DNA from: Ascaris suum
Taxonomy: Eukaryota > Nematoda > Chromadorea > Rhabditida > Ascarididae
Length of the DNA: 64,000 nucleotides
NCBI GenBank assembly: GCA_013433145.1
Contig: CM024170.1
Span: forward strand, 5,812,366 to 5,876,365
Direction: 5' to 3'
The notes beneath the pieces are model-generated. The model was not told where the DNA came from and ran no database searches. It worked only from the letters and a program-made list of their open reading frames with translations. A program made the position numbers and the translations under genes. Each line of letters starts with the position of its first letter. Within the stretch, counting starts at the first letter, position 1. Of the stretch, positions 49,401 to 60,563 are shown piece after piece.

Positions 49401-50319
49401 GTATTCTCTCAATGATAAAAAATTATTTCATTGGAGGTTGCAGATATCTGCGTAGGAGCTAACTGAGAGGGAGTCATTATTCGACTTTCAAAGATACGGC
49501 GATTATAAAATTGCCACTAAAAGAGAGCGAAGTTATTTATGACAAAAATTTAAAAAATATCTTACAACACAATTAAGGTTGATTATAAGAGCGATAAATT
49601 AGAAGGAGAAGAGAGCCATCCGATCCAAACAATGAGTAATTTAGCTCGCCGTACCATTTACCAAAACAATGCAAATACAATGCGATTAAAGCCTCAATAA
49701 TGGATCTCATATTATTGTAATCGCTCTCCGAGCAGTTATGAATCCTTTAGCGCGAATTATTTTCTCTTGTGCCTGCTCGCTTGTAAACGAGTGTTTCATT
49801 GAAATTTTTCTATCATGTGTAATTTCCCACTTTTCTCGCAGATCATCACCGCTCGAAAAGACCAACTTTGTAAGGCCACGTTTCGTGTTGATTACGCACA
49901 TCAAATTTACTGCAAATATTTGTACTCGCTAAAAAGCTGACAGTGAGAGAAGAGACACTCACATATGACACCATCGTAATGTTTTCTCTAAATACAACTT
50001 GCAAAACAAAACTCATACAAACGGGGTAACGAAATAAAAGAAAACAAAATGCAAAACTGTGTAATCAAATCGCTGCATGATTTTATAAAAAAGGAGATAT
50101 TTTCGTTTTATTTTATTTTCGAAGTTATTAGCTTTTCCCTATTAATTTTCTCCTTTTAGTTGTGTTCATTTTTCTCTTGATTATGGAATTTTATACTTTT
50201 TTCTACTCAACTGTTTTTTTGATTAAATTCCACGTTCATATCTGAATCTCTTTTTGATTTTACCTCATCATTGTTCGCTGAAAAATAGACAGTAGTAGTA
50301 AATCAGATAATTTCAATTC
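46420..50319. other. no supported gene
   Basis: Frames near 46895-47218 (minus), 48475-48786 (minus) and 48488-48670 (plus) overlap each other and lack domains. Otherwise AT-rich. Confidence 0.4.
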
Positions 50320-50457
50320 ATGGAGGAGATCCGCAATATCATTAACGTGCTGCGCGACACTTGCGCCGTGACGAAAACATTTGGAAGTTTGTGCCCGATC
50401 ATCCATGGGATTTGTGCCGGAAACATTCACAACGAAGACATTTGGCCTACGGCCTAA
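50320..50457 (+). CDS. small GC-rich ORF, possible first exon of the 50-63 kb gene
   Basis: ATG at 50320 opens 45 codons with markedly G/C-ending codons in AT-rich surroundings: MEEIRNIINVLRDTCAVTKT, then FGSLCPIIHGICAGNIHNED. If used as a first exon it could end at 50367 (GCC|GTGACG, phase 0) and join the phase-0 exon at 54945, giving a continuous helical segment. Otherwise it is a 45-residue ORF with three cysteines. No family is recognised, and an upstream splice acceptor is not obvious. Confidence 0.35.
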   Translation: MEEIRNIINVLRDTCAVTKTFGSLCPIIHGICAGNIHNEDIWPTA

Positions 50458-50696
50458 ACATAAGCTAACGTTTTAAAAGAGTATTTAATGCAGAGGATAA
50501 ATATATCGGCAGTTGCTTGCATGTTGGACAGGAGGATCATCGCCTTGCTTATTTAAATGTCATCACTATCCGTTTTGATATCGCTGTCTTTATTGAGTCA
50601 CCTAATTTGACTAGATGGGATAGGATACCGAAGTTTGATGTCACCACACACAGACAACTTCTAGTAGTTAGTATACTAAGAGTGCCGACCAGGTGA

Positions 50697-51029
50697 TTGG
50701 CACACCTGTACCTTTGCGAAGACATCGGCTGTGGTATAGTGCTATGTTTGATCATATGGCTAACACCTAAGTATGGTCCTTCCTTTAGAGAGAGAGGAAG
50801 AGCACTTCAGGAAGTAGTTCTCAGCAATGCTCATGCAATTATTGTTAAAGACGCCGGAGAAGTATCAATTTATTGTGTGAACTGCTATTCATTATTTAAG
50901 TATATAAGCGGGAAGATTGAAGTGCAATACAGTAGTGGAGATATAAAGACTTTTGTGCACAGACTCATCAATAATGGTCGAGCAGAGTGTGAACGCTTCT
51001 CGTGTTCTTTGAGGAGAGCTTCTTCATAG
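50697..51029 (+). CDS. 110-codon open frame, unrecognised
   Basis: A long frame without an initial ATG, ending in TAG. It contains KYGPSFRERGRALQEVVLSN and SGKIEVQYSSGDIKTFVHRL. Composition is balanced, unlike most chance frames here, but there is no clear acceptor or domain. It might be an exon of the gene on the same strand or chance. Confidence 0.25.
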   Translation: MAHLYLCEDIGCGIVLCLIIWLTPKYGPSFRERGRALQEVVLSNAHAIIVKDAGEVSIYCVNCYSLFKYISGKIEVQYSSGDIKTFVHRLINNGRAECERFSCSLRRASS

Positions 51030-51427
51030 AGGATGACGGATGTGCCTGAACATTTCCACCTGATGCGTTTTAATTCTTTTTCCTGGACAAAATGACTAAA
51101 CTTTCGCATTTTTCAACACGTATTTTCACTCTAATATGGCCAATTCTGCAGACTGTGAATAAGACACTGCAGTATTTTGGCCATCTACTCGGAACGTCGA
51201 AATCAGAGGCAAAGATCGGACAATAAAGGTTGCTACTAAAGCTTTACTTATTCGTGAAATAACGACCGTAGGATTGTTCATTGTGCAACAGCAACGGTGC
51301 AAATTGGTTGAAGCGACGACTCTGTTATTGAGCTATTAAATGGTGAGTGCTTTCGAGCTTTTTCCTTACAATTTTAATTTAGTAATGGTGCAGTTTCAGT
51401 TGTTTTCTTGACCACTACTCAGGGTGA

Positions 51428-51440
51428 GGGGGGGGGGGGG
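51428..51440. repeat. poly(G) run, 13 nt
   Basis: Uninterrupted G run. Confidence 0.88.
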
Positions 51441-53987
51441 TGCCTGTCAGTTGATCACGGAGATCAAAGCGAGTGTTTTACCGTTCGACAAAGCTAAGAT
51501 ATTTCGCAGAATAACTCTCTTTGCATTTCGACAAATTCTTTTCGACGAGCAACCTTCTTTATAACTCACAAAAAACGTCAAAGAGTGACCACTGAATGTT
51601 TTCAAAAAGGCGGCGCTCACTTTCTTATTTTTTAACAAACAGATAAATATATATATGAGAAGCATAGAGTTTTATCGGCTTCATCGCTTCTAAACGCTTT
51701 GCGTAAATTTTTTGCAAGCCTGTATCATAGCAGTGTGGTGTTATATTTATGAATGCCATAAGTGTTCTATTGTTGTCGGACATTATATGCAGTTTGCATC
51801 TGTGTCTGATAGCGTAATTATCAGACATGCAGACGTGCATACTACATGCCGCATTATGAAAACCATGGCGCTGAAATTTCATTTAAAATATGTGCACTCT
51901 TGGAACGATCCTTGAGCAAATTTTGCTTCGACTGTCACTTTCTATAGGATTTATAGGGGGTTAAAGGTACCATAAAATCCGCAATTTCAATTTTACTCTA
52001 TAACTGATCAAAAAGGGCGAGCAGAGGGAAGACGAAGGGATTTTTTTTTTCTTAAGCAGATGAAGAACCGATTCGTCGTGTAGAAGGCAACATCAACTGC
52101 AATCACTTCTTTACGCTTTCTAGACTGCCAAAAAGACGAGAAGGTTTATGTCTTCGCAACTGTTGCTCACTAGCTTGACCTCAAACCGTTCGACTTTGTT
52201 GCCCTTTTCAATGACGCTATTGAAAATACAGCTAGAAGGATATTGCTCCGTCTTATTGTTTTCAATTATCCAAGCAGTTGCCTCTTCTGCAGTTGTTGAT
52301 AACGATGATATCTCACTCTTCAGTTACATCAGAATCTCCACCTCTCGCATTTAAGGTTCGAACACTTCATTATGAACGCACCGAAATGCAATTCCCGGCA
52401 TCTTATTCCCAGGTCACCGCGACCTTCCCTCTCCTTTCCCAGCCTAGCACATCACACTCCCCTACCACTGCAGAATGCCTGCTCCTACGTCCTTAGCGGA
52501 AATCTCTGATGGGGGAAAGGGAACGAGCTTGTCGAATGGCTTTACCTTGAAAATATTTTTCTTTATGGTGAGTGAAAAAGTTTTCGGAACGGTTGCAGCT
52601 TTGACAAATCTGTGTTGGGGATAGTTGCACAGGAACCGCCCACTCCTCTACCATGGCCCGAAGTGTTCGAACCCGTGGAAGAATCGTCACCTCCCCACCC
52701 CCCTCCCCTCACCTCTCTTCTCCCCTCTTCCCTCTCCTGTACCTGCCGCCTGGCAGTTAAGGGAACAACAGAGACCTGCTAATGCAGATGACGTCGCTTC
52801 AGGACTTCGACACTAACTACCGTAGTGACGTTTCAAATTATAGCGCTCGGGTTTCGATGAGCATTCATGGAATGGCTCTCTTTGGCAATCGTACCACATT
52901 TTTACGAGCGAATGAAGCAAGAAGCAGTTATTGATTACTTAGTTTGTTTAGTGGATGTAAAAAGTGGATGAGAGGTGAGGAAGCTAAACAAAGGTATGCG
53001 AGAGGTGGGACACATTCAGGGGTCGCTCGAAGTGACTTTTTTGCGGGACATCATTTTGAGCACATTTTCACACTACCACTACCTTTTTCCACCAAGTTCT
53101 AACTTTTTAAACAAGAGGGATGAAAAAATATAAAACATGTGGGGATGTTTTTCAACATATACAAGTATTACTGTGCCATTCTTAAATAAAAACCCTGCTA
53201 CTATTACTGGTACTCCGACTATCGGTCACTTGAGTAGCGGAAATGTTCATTGTGTAGCGATGTTTCATTGATACTCTATAAATGAAGGTGTATAGGTTGT
53301 TATAGAAGTGCAAATAATTTGATTTTGAGCGTCGAATCGACCGTTGAAAGTCGATTCTCTTGAATGAGGTTCATTACAACTTTAGAAAATGTCACCTCTT
53401 GGTTAGCAGCACAATTCTTTACTTTCATTTTCGTTCATCTTTATACGTCACAGTTAAGGTATATGCATGCTCTATTTTTAACACTTTAGCAGGTTATATT
53501 CTGCCTCAGTTGTAGAGAGCCTCAAAAAGGACTCTATCATCACGGTTGTTTAGTCGTCACGGAAGTGCTCAGCACTTTTGTGATTCGGCGCTTTTGTCGG
53601 TGTTTGATGCTTTTATTAGTTGGCGTTTCCCATTAATCATTTGTATTAAAGATCATAAATACTTTATAGGTAAATCTCATAAAAGCGTTGACACACTTTA
53701 AAGTATAATATTTAAGTTTGAGCAATTCAATAGTCGAGTTTCCACTTAAGCAACAGAAATGAAGGTATAAAGATGAAAATTAATTCAGTAAAATGAGGTG
53801 CGTTGAAGTTGTTATATATGTATTTTGTGAATGAATGCATCGGTGCTATTAAGTGGTGAGGAATTGAGTTGAATGCTGAGGTCTCTTATATTATTTGCTT
53901 CTGAGCTGGATCCATCGCTTTAGTGTTAAGATGTGGTTGTTGCGAGTTGCTGGATAAGTTAATCTCGACCCCACACTCCTCCTACCT

Positions 53988-53999
53988 CCCCCCCCCCCC
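53988..53999. repeat. poly(C) run, 12 nt
   Basis: Uninterrupted C run within a C-rich patch. Confidence 0.88.
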
Positions 54000-54944
54000 A
54001 ACCCCCATCCCATACCTCCTTATTCCTTGCACATTTTGGCTTTTTATTCCGCACCGACCCCTCACTTCCACCGCTTGTTTTCCTTTCTGCTCTCTCCCTT
54101 CTTGTCCTAGGTTAAATGGAATCCTGATCACGAAATAAGCCGGAATCGAACGAATTTAACCTATAACCGTATGGGGATGCGTTAATGCTTTCTCAGTCGT
54201 ATTAAATTCTGCCACCCGCCTGCGGACAGGTTAAACCCTATAAAATATGGCCATGATATAGGCGCACTTCCGGCCGCAGTCGGGGGTCTGGTTAATTCTA
54301 GGCTTATCCCCCTCCATTTGTTTTCTCCACTCAGCTGTCGATGTCGTTGTTTTGCATATTTCTGTGCCACCGTCGTGGAAATGTTAGTCGTGTCAGCGGA
54401 GTTTATTTTTTCAGTAGTTTAATTCTTTTCTAATTGTTAAATTGAGATAGCCGTAGAATAATAAATCATCGTGAAAGTGGTGCTTCCTGTATTAAAAATT
54501 ACTGAGATACTGCATTATAGCAACGAAATCTCTCACTCTTTCTGTCCAACCTGACCTAGATGTGATGGCTTCTAAGTTATTAAGAGGAATAGGACTCGCT
54601 GCAAAGGTGATCGAGGAAAGCACTCAAGTAAATCCAGGCTTATTCGAATGAATAGGGTGTCGGTGCGAAGAATATAAATTTAAAGCTTTTGATACGAATG
54701 GCAGTAAATTATGAAAGTAAGAGATTGCTGCGATGCGACTTGGAAAGCTGATTGATGCCGTGCACCACTTTAGCCGATTACATTAGCAGTTTGCTCTTAT
54801 ATGCTGATATTTCTTTGCCGGATTAACAGTGCTGACTGCGACGATTTCCGCCGATGTTTGCAGTGCAGCACTGACATTTTTTTGCTAAATGTATAGTAAG
54901 AGTACAGTAATAAATTTACTTGATGAGCGCTAGGGATGTTGCAG

Positions 54945-55130
54945 AGTGAGAACGCAATGAAGCGCAACATGAATGAGGTGATCCAAGCTGTCATTGCCAC
55001 GGCATCTTCAGTGTGCGCTAACCAAACCGTTACCGATTTCTTCATAGAGTGCTGCATATCTTTTTTGAGCAGTTTTGCGGAAATGCGCCGAGTCTATTCC
55101 AGCTTTATGTTTCTCCATCCGTTACGATAG
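54945..55130 (+). CDS. candidate exon of the 50-63 kb gene
   Basis: After TAGGGATGTTGCAG the frame SENAMKRNMNEVIQAVIATA continues with SSVCANQTVTDFFIECC and stays open to TGA-free 55127, stopping at TAG 55128-55130. Codons are G/C-ending. A donor in phase 1 (AGCA|GTTTTG near 55072) would allow joining to the exon ending at 55602. An ATG at 54936 in the same frame gives an alternative intronless 64-residue ORF. No family is recognised. Confidence 0.4.
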   Translation, partial: SENAMKRNMNEVIQAVIATASSVCANQTVTDFFIECCISFLSSFAEMRRVYSSFMFLHPLR

Positions 55131-55428
55131 TTTTTACTCAGGAAAACCTGCAGATAAAGCAATGTAATTGTCTAATCTGCCTTACATAATGACTTTCCCT
55201 ACGGAGGTTCCCAAGTTGATTCTTCAATTTCGAAAGAAACTGCGGGCAGTTAGAGACGTAGAGGCAAGTGTTCCCGCATTTTAGCACTTGCTCACACCAT
55301 TCGGGTACGCGTTAATTTTTCGTTGATTATTAATGTCATTAATTTAATTTATGCGGGATGACAGTTCGTTTTTTTTCATTCAGATTATCGAAGACATAAA
55401 TTTGAAGCGATCGGCGCATAGTGCTAAG

Positions 55429-55602
55429 GACTTTTAATCGGTGTAAGAAGCAATGCAAGCCGACTTGATCGCCTATCGGAAGCGCAAACGCTGATACGCT
55501 CGATGGGTGATCAGATGATCACCGACCCGCTCAGCCAACCGAACCGCTTCTCCAATTCGTTTTCTGTCCCGTCGTCGTCGAGTGGTTCCGATCAAGATAG
55601 AG
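55429..55602 (+). CDS. probable exon of the 50-63 kb gene, Ser-rich
   Basis: A GC-richer stretch open in one frame: SNASRLDRLSEAQTLIRSMG, then DQMITDPLSQPNRFSNSFS and VPSSSSGSDQDR. It ends at a good donor, AGATAGAG|GTGACA, in phase 1. The 5' border is uncertain: a frame stop at 55425 means it starts at 55429 or at one of the AGs up to 55459. The helical part followed by a Ser/Asp-rich tail suggests a regulatory protein. The phase-1 exit matches the phase-1 entry of the exon at 59320 exactly. Confidence 0.55.
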
Positions 55603-58600
55603 GTGACACTTCGCTAAATTCATCAAGAATGAAAATATAAAGGGGAAAGGGGGAGCTTGATAAGGGACAAGAAAGGGAACGCCATAATGTTTGACCAAAG
55701 GGTGAGGAAAGTTAGTTTGAAGCTTAGAGAATGCGGTGTTTCGTCTGTTAAACAGTGGCTTAATAAGGTTACAACAAACAAAATGCGAGCAATGAATTGT
55801 AAGGAGTAAATTGCGAAGCGACTTACTGTTGTGATTCAAAGAAGTTTGTTACAGCTGCGCAATACCAACAGTAACGATGTTACGCTACATCATTTTGGCG
55901 CAGTCCAACGCGGTTGCCTAGAATGTATATACGAAGTTTTCAAGGGACCTACAAGTGCTTCCAGTAAATCAGATTCGACCAGCGAGATATCTTTCAAAAT
56001 TTCGCAGGCGAAAATTGAGGGCTTTACACTTCAATCCTTTTTTTTTCAATATTTGGCATTAAAATTAATGCGTTTATTTCTTGGAAGCTTGCATACTTCT
56101 TTCTTTCCGTAGTGCTTTGAAATATTCAATGAATATATCTTTTATTTCATCAAGTTTTCATCAAATATTTTGAGACCTTAGTCAGTTTTATGAATATTAC
56201 GATGTTATTCCTCCTTCCCTCCTTCCCCGTCCCTCCGACTGCCTGCTACCAGCAAGCGAGGGGAAGGTTTTCCTGGCGCAAATACTTTCTCCGCATTGCA
56301 ACGAAGATTGCGTTGTGCTACAGTCCGCTACTTTTGCGTTTGGGTCGTGCATTCCCTTAGCCAAACTGTTCCCCTGTAATCCTTATGGAGCCACAGGTGA
56401 ATCATCTCATCAAATGCTGTGAGAAGATTAATTGGGCAGTGGAGAGTAAAAGGTTGATAATTCTCTGATCTATCGTCGAAAAGTATCTAAAGGACGGAAA
56501 ATGTTGAAATGATGTTTGTTTGAACGGCTTCAAATGAACAAAGACCAGTGTTATTTTGCTAATGTTGGCAAAGACACCAGAAACGAATTCTGTTGCCTCG
56601 GATCACGTGCCAAAAAATGTGCGTCAGGTGATTACATGTGATCAAAGCACGTTCTCTAGCTATTTTTGAATTTCCCGCTTTCATTTGCAACATTAGAAGA
56701 AGAGATGTAATTTATTTTCTAGTCCTTAACATCACGTGCATTATGGTGTGCCAAATACAGCTTGCAAACAACATTATTGACATATCGCAACATTCCCTTA
56801 TTTGCTTGGCTATGATGCCAAGGAAGTTGCTTTGTTCATTGTTTGCAGTGTTGTGTCTTCCTGCAACAAGGTTTTGCCAGCATTTTGGGGTTCTCCTAAT
56901 ACTGTGGCATTCGTATCTCGCACTGATCACCTATATTACATTGCCGCGAATTTGGTGTGATAAGCACTCATAATGCGGATATCTTCCTCCCCCTCCCCTC
57001 TCGCCTTACTATGTGTGCAAAGATTTCCCTGGTGATTCAGGATGTTTCACTCGCCCTTTGCGTGGATTTCCAATTGGTGGAGAAACATTATATAAGCAAC
57101 TTTCTAAAGCAGCATGAAATTGACTGCAATACTCCCATCGCTGTGCTACTCGTTGTTTTCTCTGATCTTCCTCATTCTATGCGATTTTTCGAGTTTGCAC
57201 TTTCCGGACACGCTATGATGATGTCATGTTTGTGTTGTCTCAGCAATAATTTCGTTTTGGAGATCACCTCAACTACGGTCACAAAATTTGATGGCTAAAG
57301 ATCGAGGACCTGTGTGGATCGACTCCCATAGCAGTTTGCAAGTTGATCACTCAACTTCAAATGAATTACAGGCTATCAACTTATATTCCTAGGAATGCGT
57401 GTTCATTTTGCTCTGCTCTAGTGCTAATTTTGTAGTCGGTTTAGCTGACGAGAAATGTAACAGTGGAGTTTGTAAGTTGTTTCTTTTTCGCAGGCCATTC
57501 GTCGAGTTGGCCAACTCGTAAATTGCCGACGAGTAATAAAAAGTTGTACGGATCCGACCACTACATAAACCATCTACAGGAGATTCAATTTCGTGTAACC
57601 TGATCGATCTGAACTGAAAATGCGGTCGCTGCAAATTTTTTTAGCATCGAATGGTTGTGGCTTTCTATTTTCATGGATCACCGTTAAAGGTGATGGGGCC
57701 AATTTGTGTTGCGTATTATTATCGTTGAATCTCATAACTCAGGCCACAGTGCCTCTTGTGTTGAAACTTGGTAGCAGACAGACAGACATACACAGGCGCA
57801 CAGACGCCATATTGTTGACGTGCTTTGATAGTGCAAGTTTGAAAAGCGCAAAAAAGCGGATCCGTTTTATAAGATCGCTCGGAAGTAGGATGCAGTAGCG
57901 TGCGCACGCTTTATTGCTTGTGATGGTTGATGAGACGACTGCTCGGAGCGCATCTCTGCGACGCTGTTTTAGCTGATCGGCGATGCTCTTGTCCCCCAAC
58001 TTGTTTATTAATGGTAAGCGATTTTGTTTAGGAAGCCTGTTCAGTTGTTTAACTTTGGGTTAATCACTTGTGGTGTTAGCGCCATTGAAATGTCGCATGT
58101 GATTTGATGAGCACCATGACGTCATAGAACGGTAGTGTGAGTCACGCTGAGAGATGTCCAAAAATAAAATGGCATTAATAATGGATAGAAATGCGCGCGT
58201 GAGGGTGCTTCTAATAGCTAAAATTGAAGTGATAGGTAGGCACTACTGAATTGAAATTTTGGAGAGAGGGGCACCCTTGGGCTTCTGTTTTTCTGTTATA
58301 GTTGGCATCAGAATTTGTCCATTATTGGCCATTCATTCAATTACTGATATTTCTTAATCGCGCTAAAGTGCTAACCCTCCCTCTGTACCTCCTTCCCTTC
58401 TCTAACCCCTCTGTGCCAATTCTCCCGTGAAACTAACTCGGAAAATTGCCCCAGTTTGGTAATTGACGCGCATCAAGAAGCAACAATTTGCCGCTTTGAT
58501 GCCAATTCCTACTTATTGATGATGCATTTATGAAGTACCGTGCACATAGTGGTGACGGAATTTATTGCTGGAGAGGGGTAATAAATTCAGTATGAGTGTT

Positions 58601-59319
58601 CAATGTGAAATGTTAATTGAATATCGGTTAATAGCCCTTTATATGCTTTTGCAAAATGCGCTACGAGGGCTTCATAAGTGTATACATGCAGCACTTTCAG
58701 CTTCAGAATCCCGGCGGCCGTGGTCGCAGGTGAACCCGTTGGCAGCTTTTTTGCTCCTCGATTAACTCGTAGACACAGCATGCCCGCAGATTTTCCTATG
58801 AAGGAAATATTTTACGAGTAGGGAGATTGGAAAAAGATTTTTCGATTAGAACTTTTTAAATGAGTTGTTAAAGATTCGGTTAAATTACTACATGAATATG
58901 CAGTCATTGATCAATTTGCAGCAACATATTTGATTGCCTATTGATAGTCAATGCAAATTGACTGTTCTAATAAACCGTAAAGCAGATTTGATACGATTTC
59001 CCTCTTAACTGTCCCATTTTCTGCTGAGAAAGAACAGTTTTGCGCACTTAAATATCGAATTCAAGAGTAGTTCTTATGGATGCATTGGGATGTCAATTGG
59101 TTGTAGTCATATTCCATTCAGAAGCGCTGTTATTACCGCTGTTTGCTTCATTGTTGAAACGCCGCTTGTGGCGACAATCGTGATTAGATAAAACGATGCT
59201 TCTTGGTTGATTCTGGTTGATATGGTCACATCGATCAACCACCCTCTTGAATGGCACAAATTACTTGAAGAGAAAGCTTCTGTGATGTCGTCTCACTGTT
59301 GAATCATGTGTTGTTGTAG
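55603..59319. other. probable 3.7-kb intron of the 50-63 kb gene
   Basis: AT-rich apart from simple stretches such as the (ACAG)n-like tract near 57775. A palindromic TGACGTCA (CRE-type octamer) occurs at 58117-58124. Long frames (56638-56973, 56957-57298, 57620-57898) lack domains. Confidence 0.45.
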
Positions 59320-59642
59320 GGTACACGATAGTGGTGCCAGCGAACGTGTGCTTTGGGGGTGTGAGTATGCAACTGGATCTGAAGATAGATCAGAAGACGT
59401 TGGCTGCGGCATCGGATATCTCAAAGGCGGTCGAAGAGGCCGTCTCGACGCATTTCTCGTCCGCCAGCGGTACGACGACGGTGTGTACGCCAAGTGGAGG
59501 TGGCGGTAGTGCGGCAACAACGCGGCGTGTCGTACGAGTGCCTTCATCGCAATCGCAGTTCAGCTTTTCAATTTCGGAATCGACCGCCATCAACGGTACG
59601 CGAATGGATTGTGGCTGTAGCAACTCGAGCTCTCAAATTATG
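59320..59642 (+). CDS. probable exon of the 50-63 kb gene, low-complexity tail
   Basis: The acceptor ATCATGTGTTGTTGTAG precedes a 323-nt open segment that is clearly GC-richer than its flanks and has strong G/C third-position bias in this frame. The peptide begins with YTIVVPANVCFGGVSMQLDL, then KIDQKTLAAASDISKAVEEA, a Thr/Gly/Ser-rich part (TPSGGGGSAATT), and RVVRVPSSQSQFSFSISES before CGCSNSSSQIM. It enters in phase 1 (GG+YTIVV...) and leaves in phase 0 at ATG|GTTCGT, a weak donor. Minus-strand frames across it are shadows produced by high GC. I do not recognise the protein; a helix followed by a Ser/Thr/Gly-rich region would suit a nuclear or signalling scaffold, which is inference. Confidence 0.6.
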
Positions 59643-60539
59643 GTTCGTCTCATTGTTTTCCCGTGAATTATTGGTGTTCGTTGAAGCATCTGCTTGACAT
59701 TTAAACATTCCACAACCACTCTTAGTATTTCTTTGTCGGATTGAAAATACGTTCGCGTTTCGACTTTTGGAATCGAGGAGGGTAAAGCGACATTTCCACT
59801 GATGCAGTAATGCGGAGGCAACACGTGTCATAAGTATTGGACATTTTCTTATATCTTGCGGCGCCACCGTATGCCTATACATCGTTAAACGCTCTCATAA
59901 ATGGTGTGGTATCTGACTTGGGGTAGTTCTGAACCCTAAAACAATGGCCTCATCTTTAACGCAATTTCAGATCTTGTCGCATCCTTTAAAGGATCTGTCA
60001 TTCACGAACCTCGTGATCAGCACGAGGTGTACGACTGCTGATCCTTGATCGATGGCAATAGATAATAATGACAGAAAGTGTAGACAAGTGATGTGGGATT
60101 TGGACACTATACATACCAGTGGAAAATTCTTCTGTGGTAGTAATAACTGTCAAGCGGTTAGGGGGATGATGCTGAGGTATTGATTGATAATAAAACAGAC
60201 AGATGAAAGTGGGAAACATATAAGAGAATATTATATGATTGTCATCTAATGCTCTAATGTGGTGATAAGTTATTCAAAGTCCACCCCTGTTGGTCGATTG
60301 TAAACAGCCTCAAATTTACCCTTGTTGCCTTCGCTTAACAAGTTATTTGCAAGTATGCAAATTTCGTTCGTTCGTTCGTTCTGGCCTTTCATTAGTTCAC
60401 ATCAGCATGGTTTAAGAGCGGATGTGTGCCATCATTCCGTCACGGTAATTTCACCCACACAGCCGCTTATTTTTGAGTTAAACTATTAACACCTATCATA
60501 CACTGTCAGAAATGATGGCCGGGTAATTTGCTTTTGCAG

Positions 60540-60563
60540 CGGATTACTGGAGGTTTACAAAAA
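60540..60563 (+). CDS. candidate 24-nt microexon of the 50-63 kb gene
   Basis: The bases between TTGCTTTTGCAG and AAA|GTGAGTGGG code for RITGGLQK in phase 0, matching the phase-0 exit at 59642. Both splice sites are near consensus. Confidence 0.45.

Larger units (their letters stand above)
51030..54944. other. probable intron or intergenic DNA; two G/C tracts
   Basis: No exon supported. It includes pyrimidine-rich blocks (52690-52740, 53970-54105) and poly(G)/poly(C) runs at 51428-51440 and 53988-53999. Confidence 0.4.

Noticed and set aside
57620..57898. 92-codon plus-strand frame with TDIHRRTDAILLTCFD
   Set aside because: It runs through a simple (ACAG)-like tract and overlaps minus frames of similar length.
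59293..59623. Minus-strand frames of 77-84 codons
   Set aside because: They are antisense shadows of the GC-rich plus-strand exon at 59320-59642, with no splice sites of their own.
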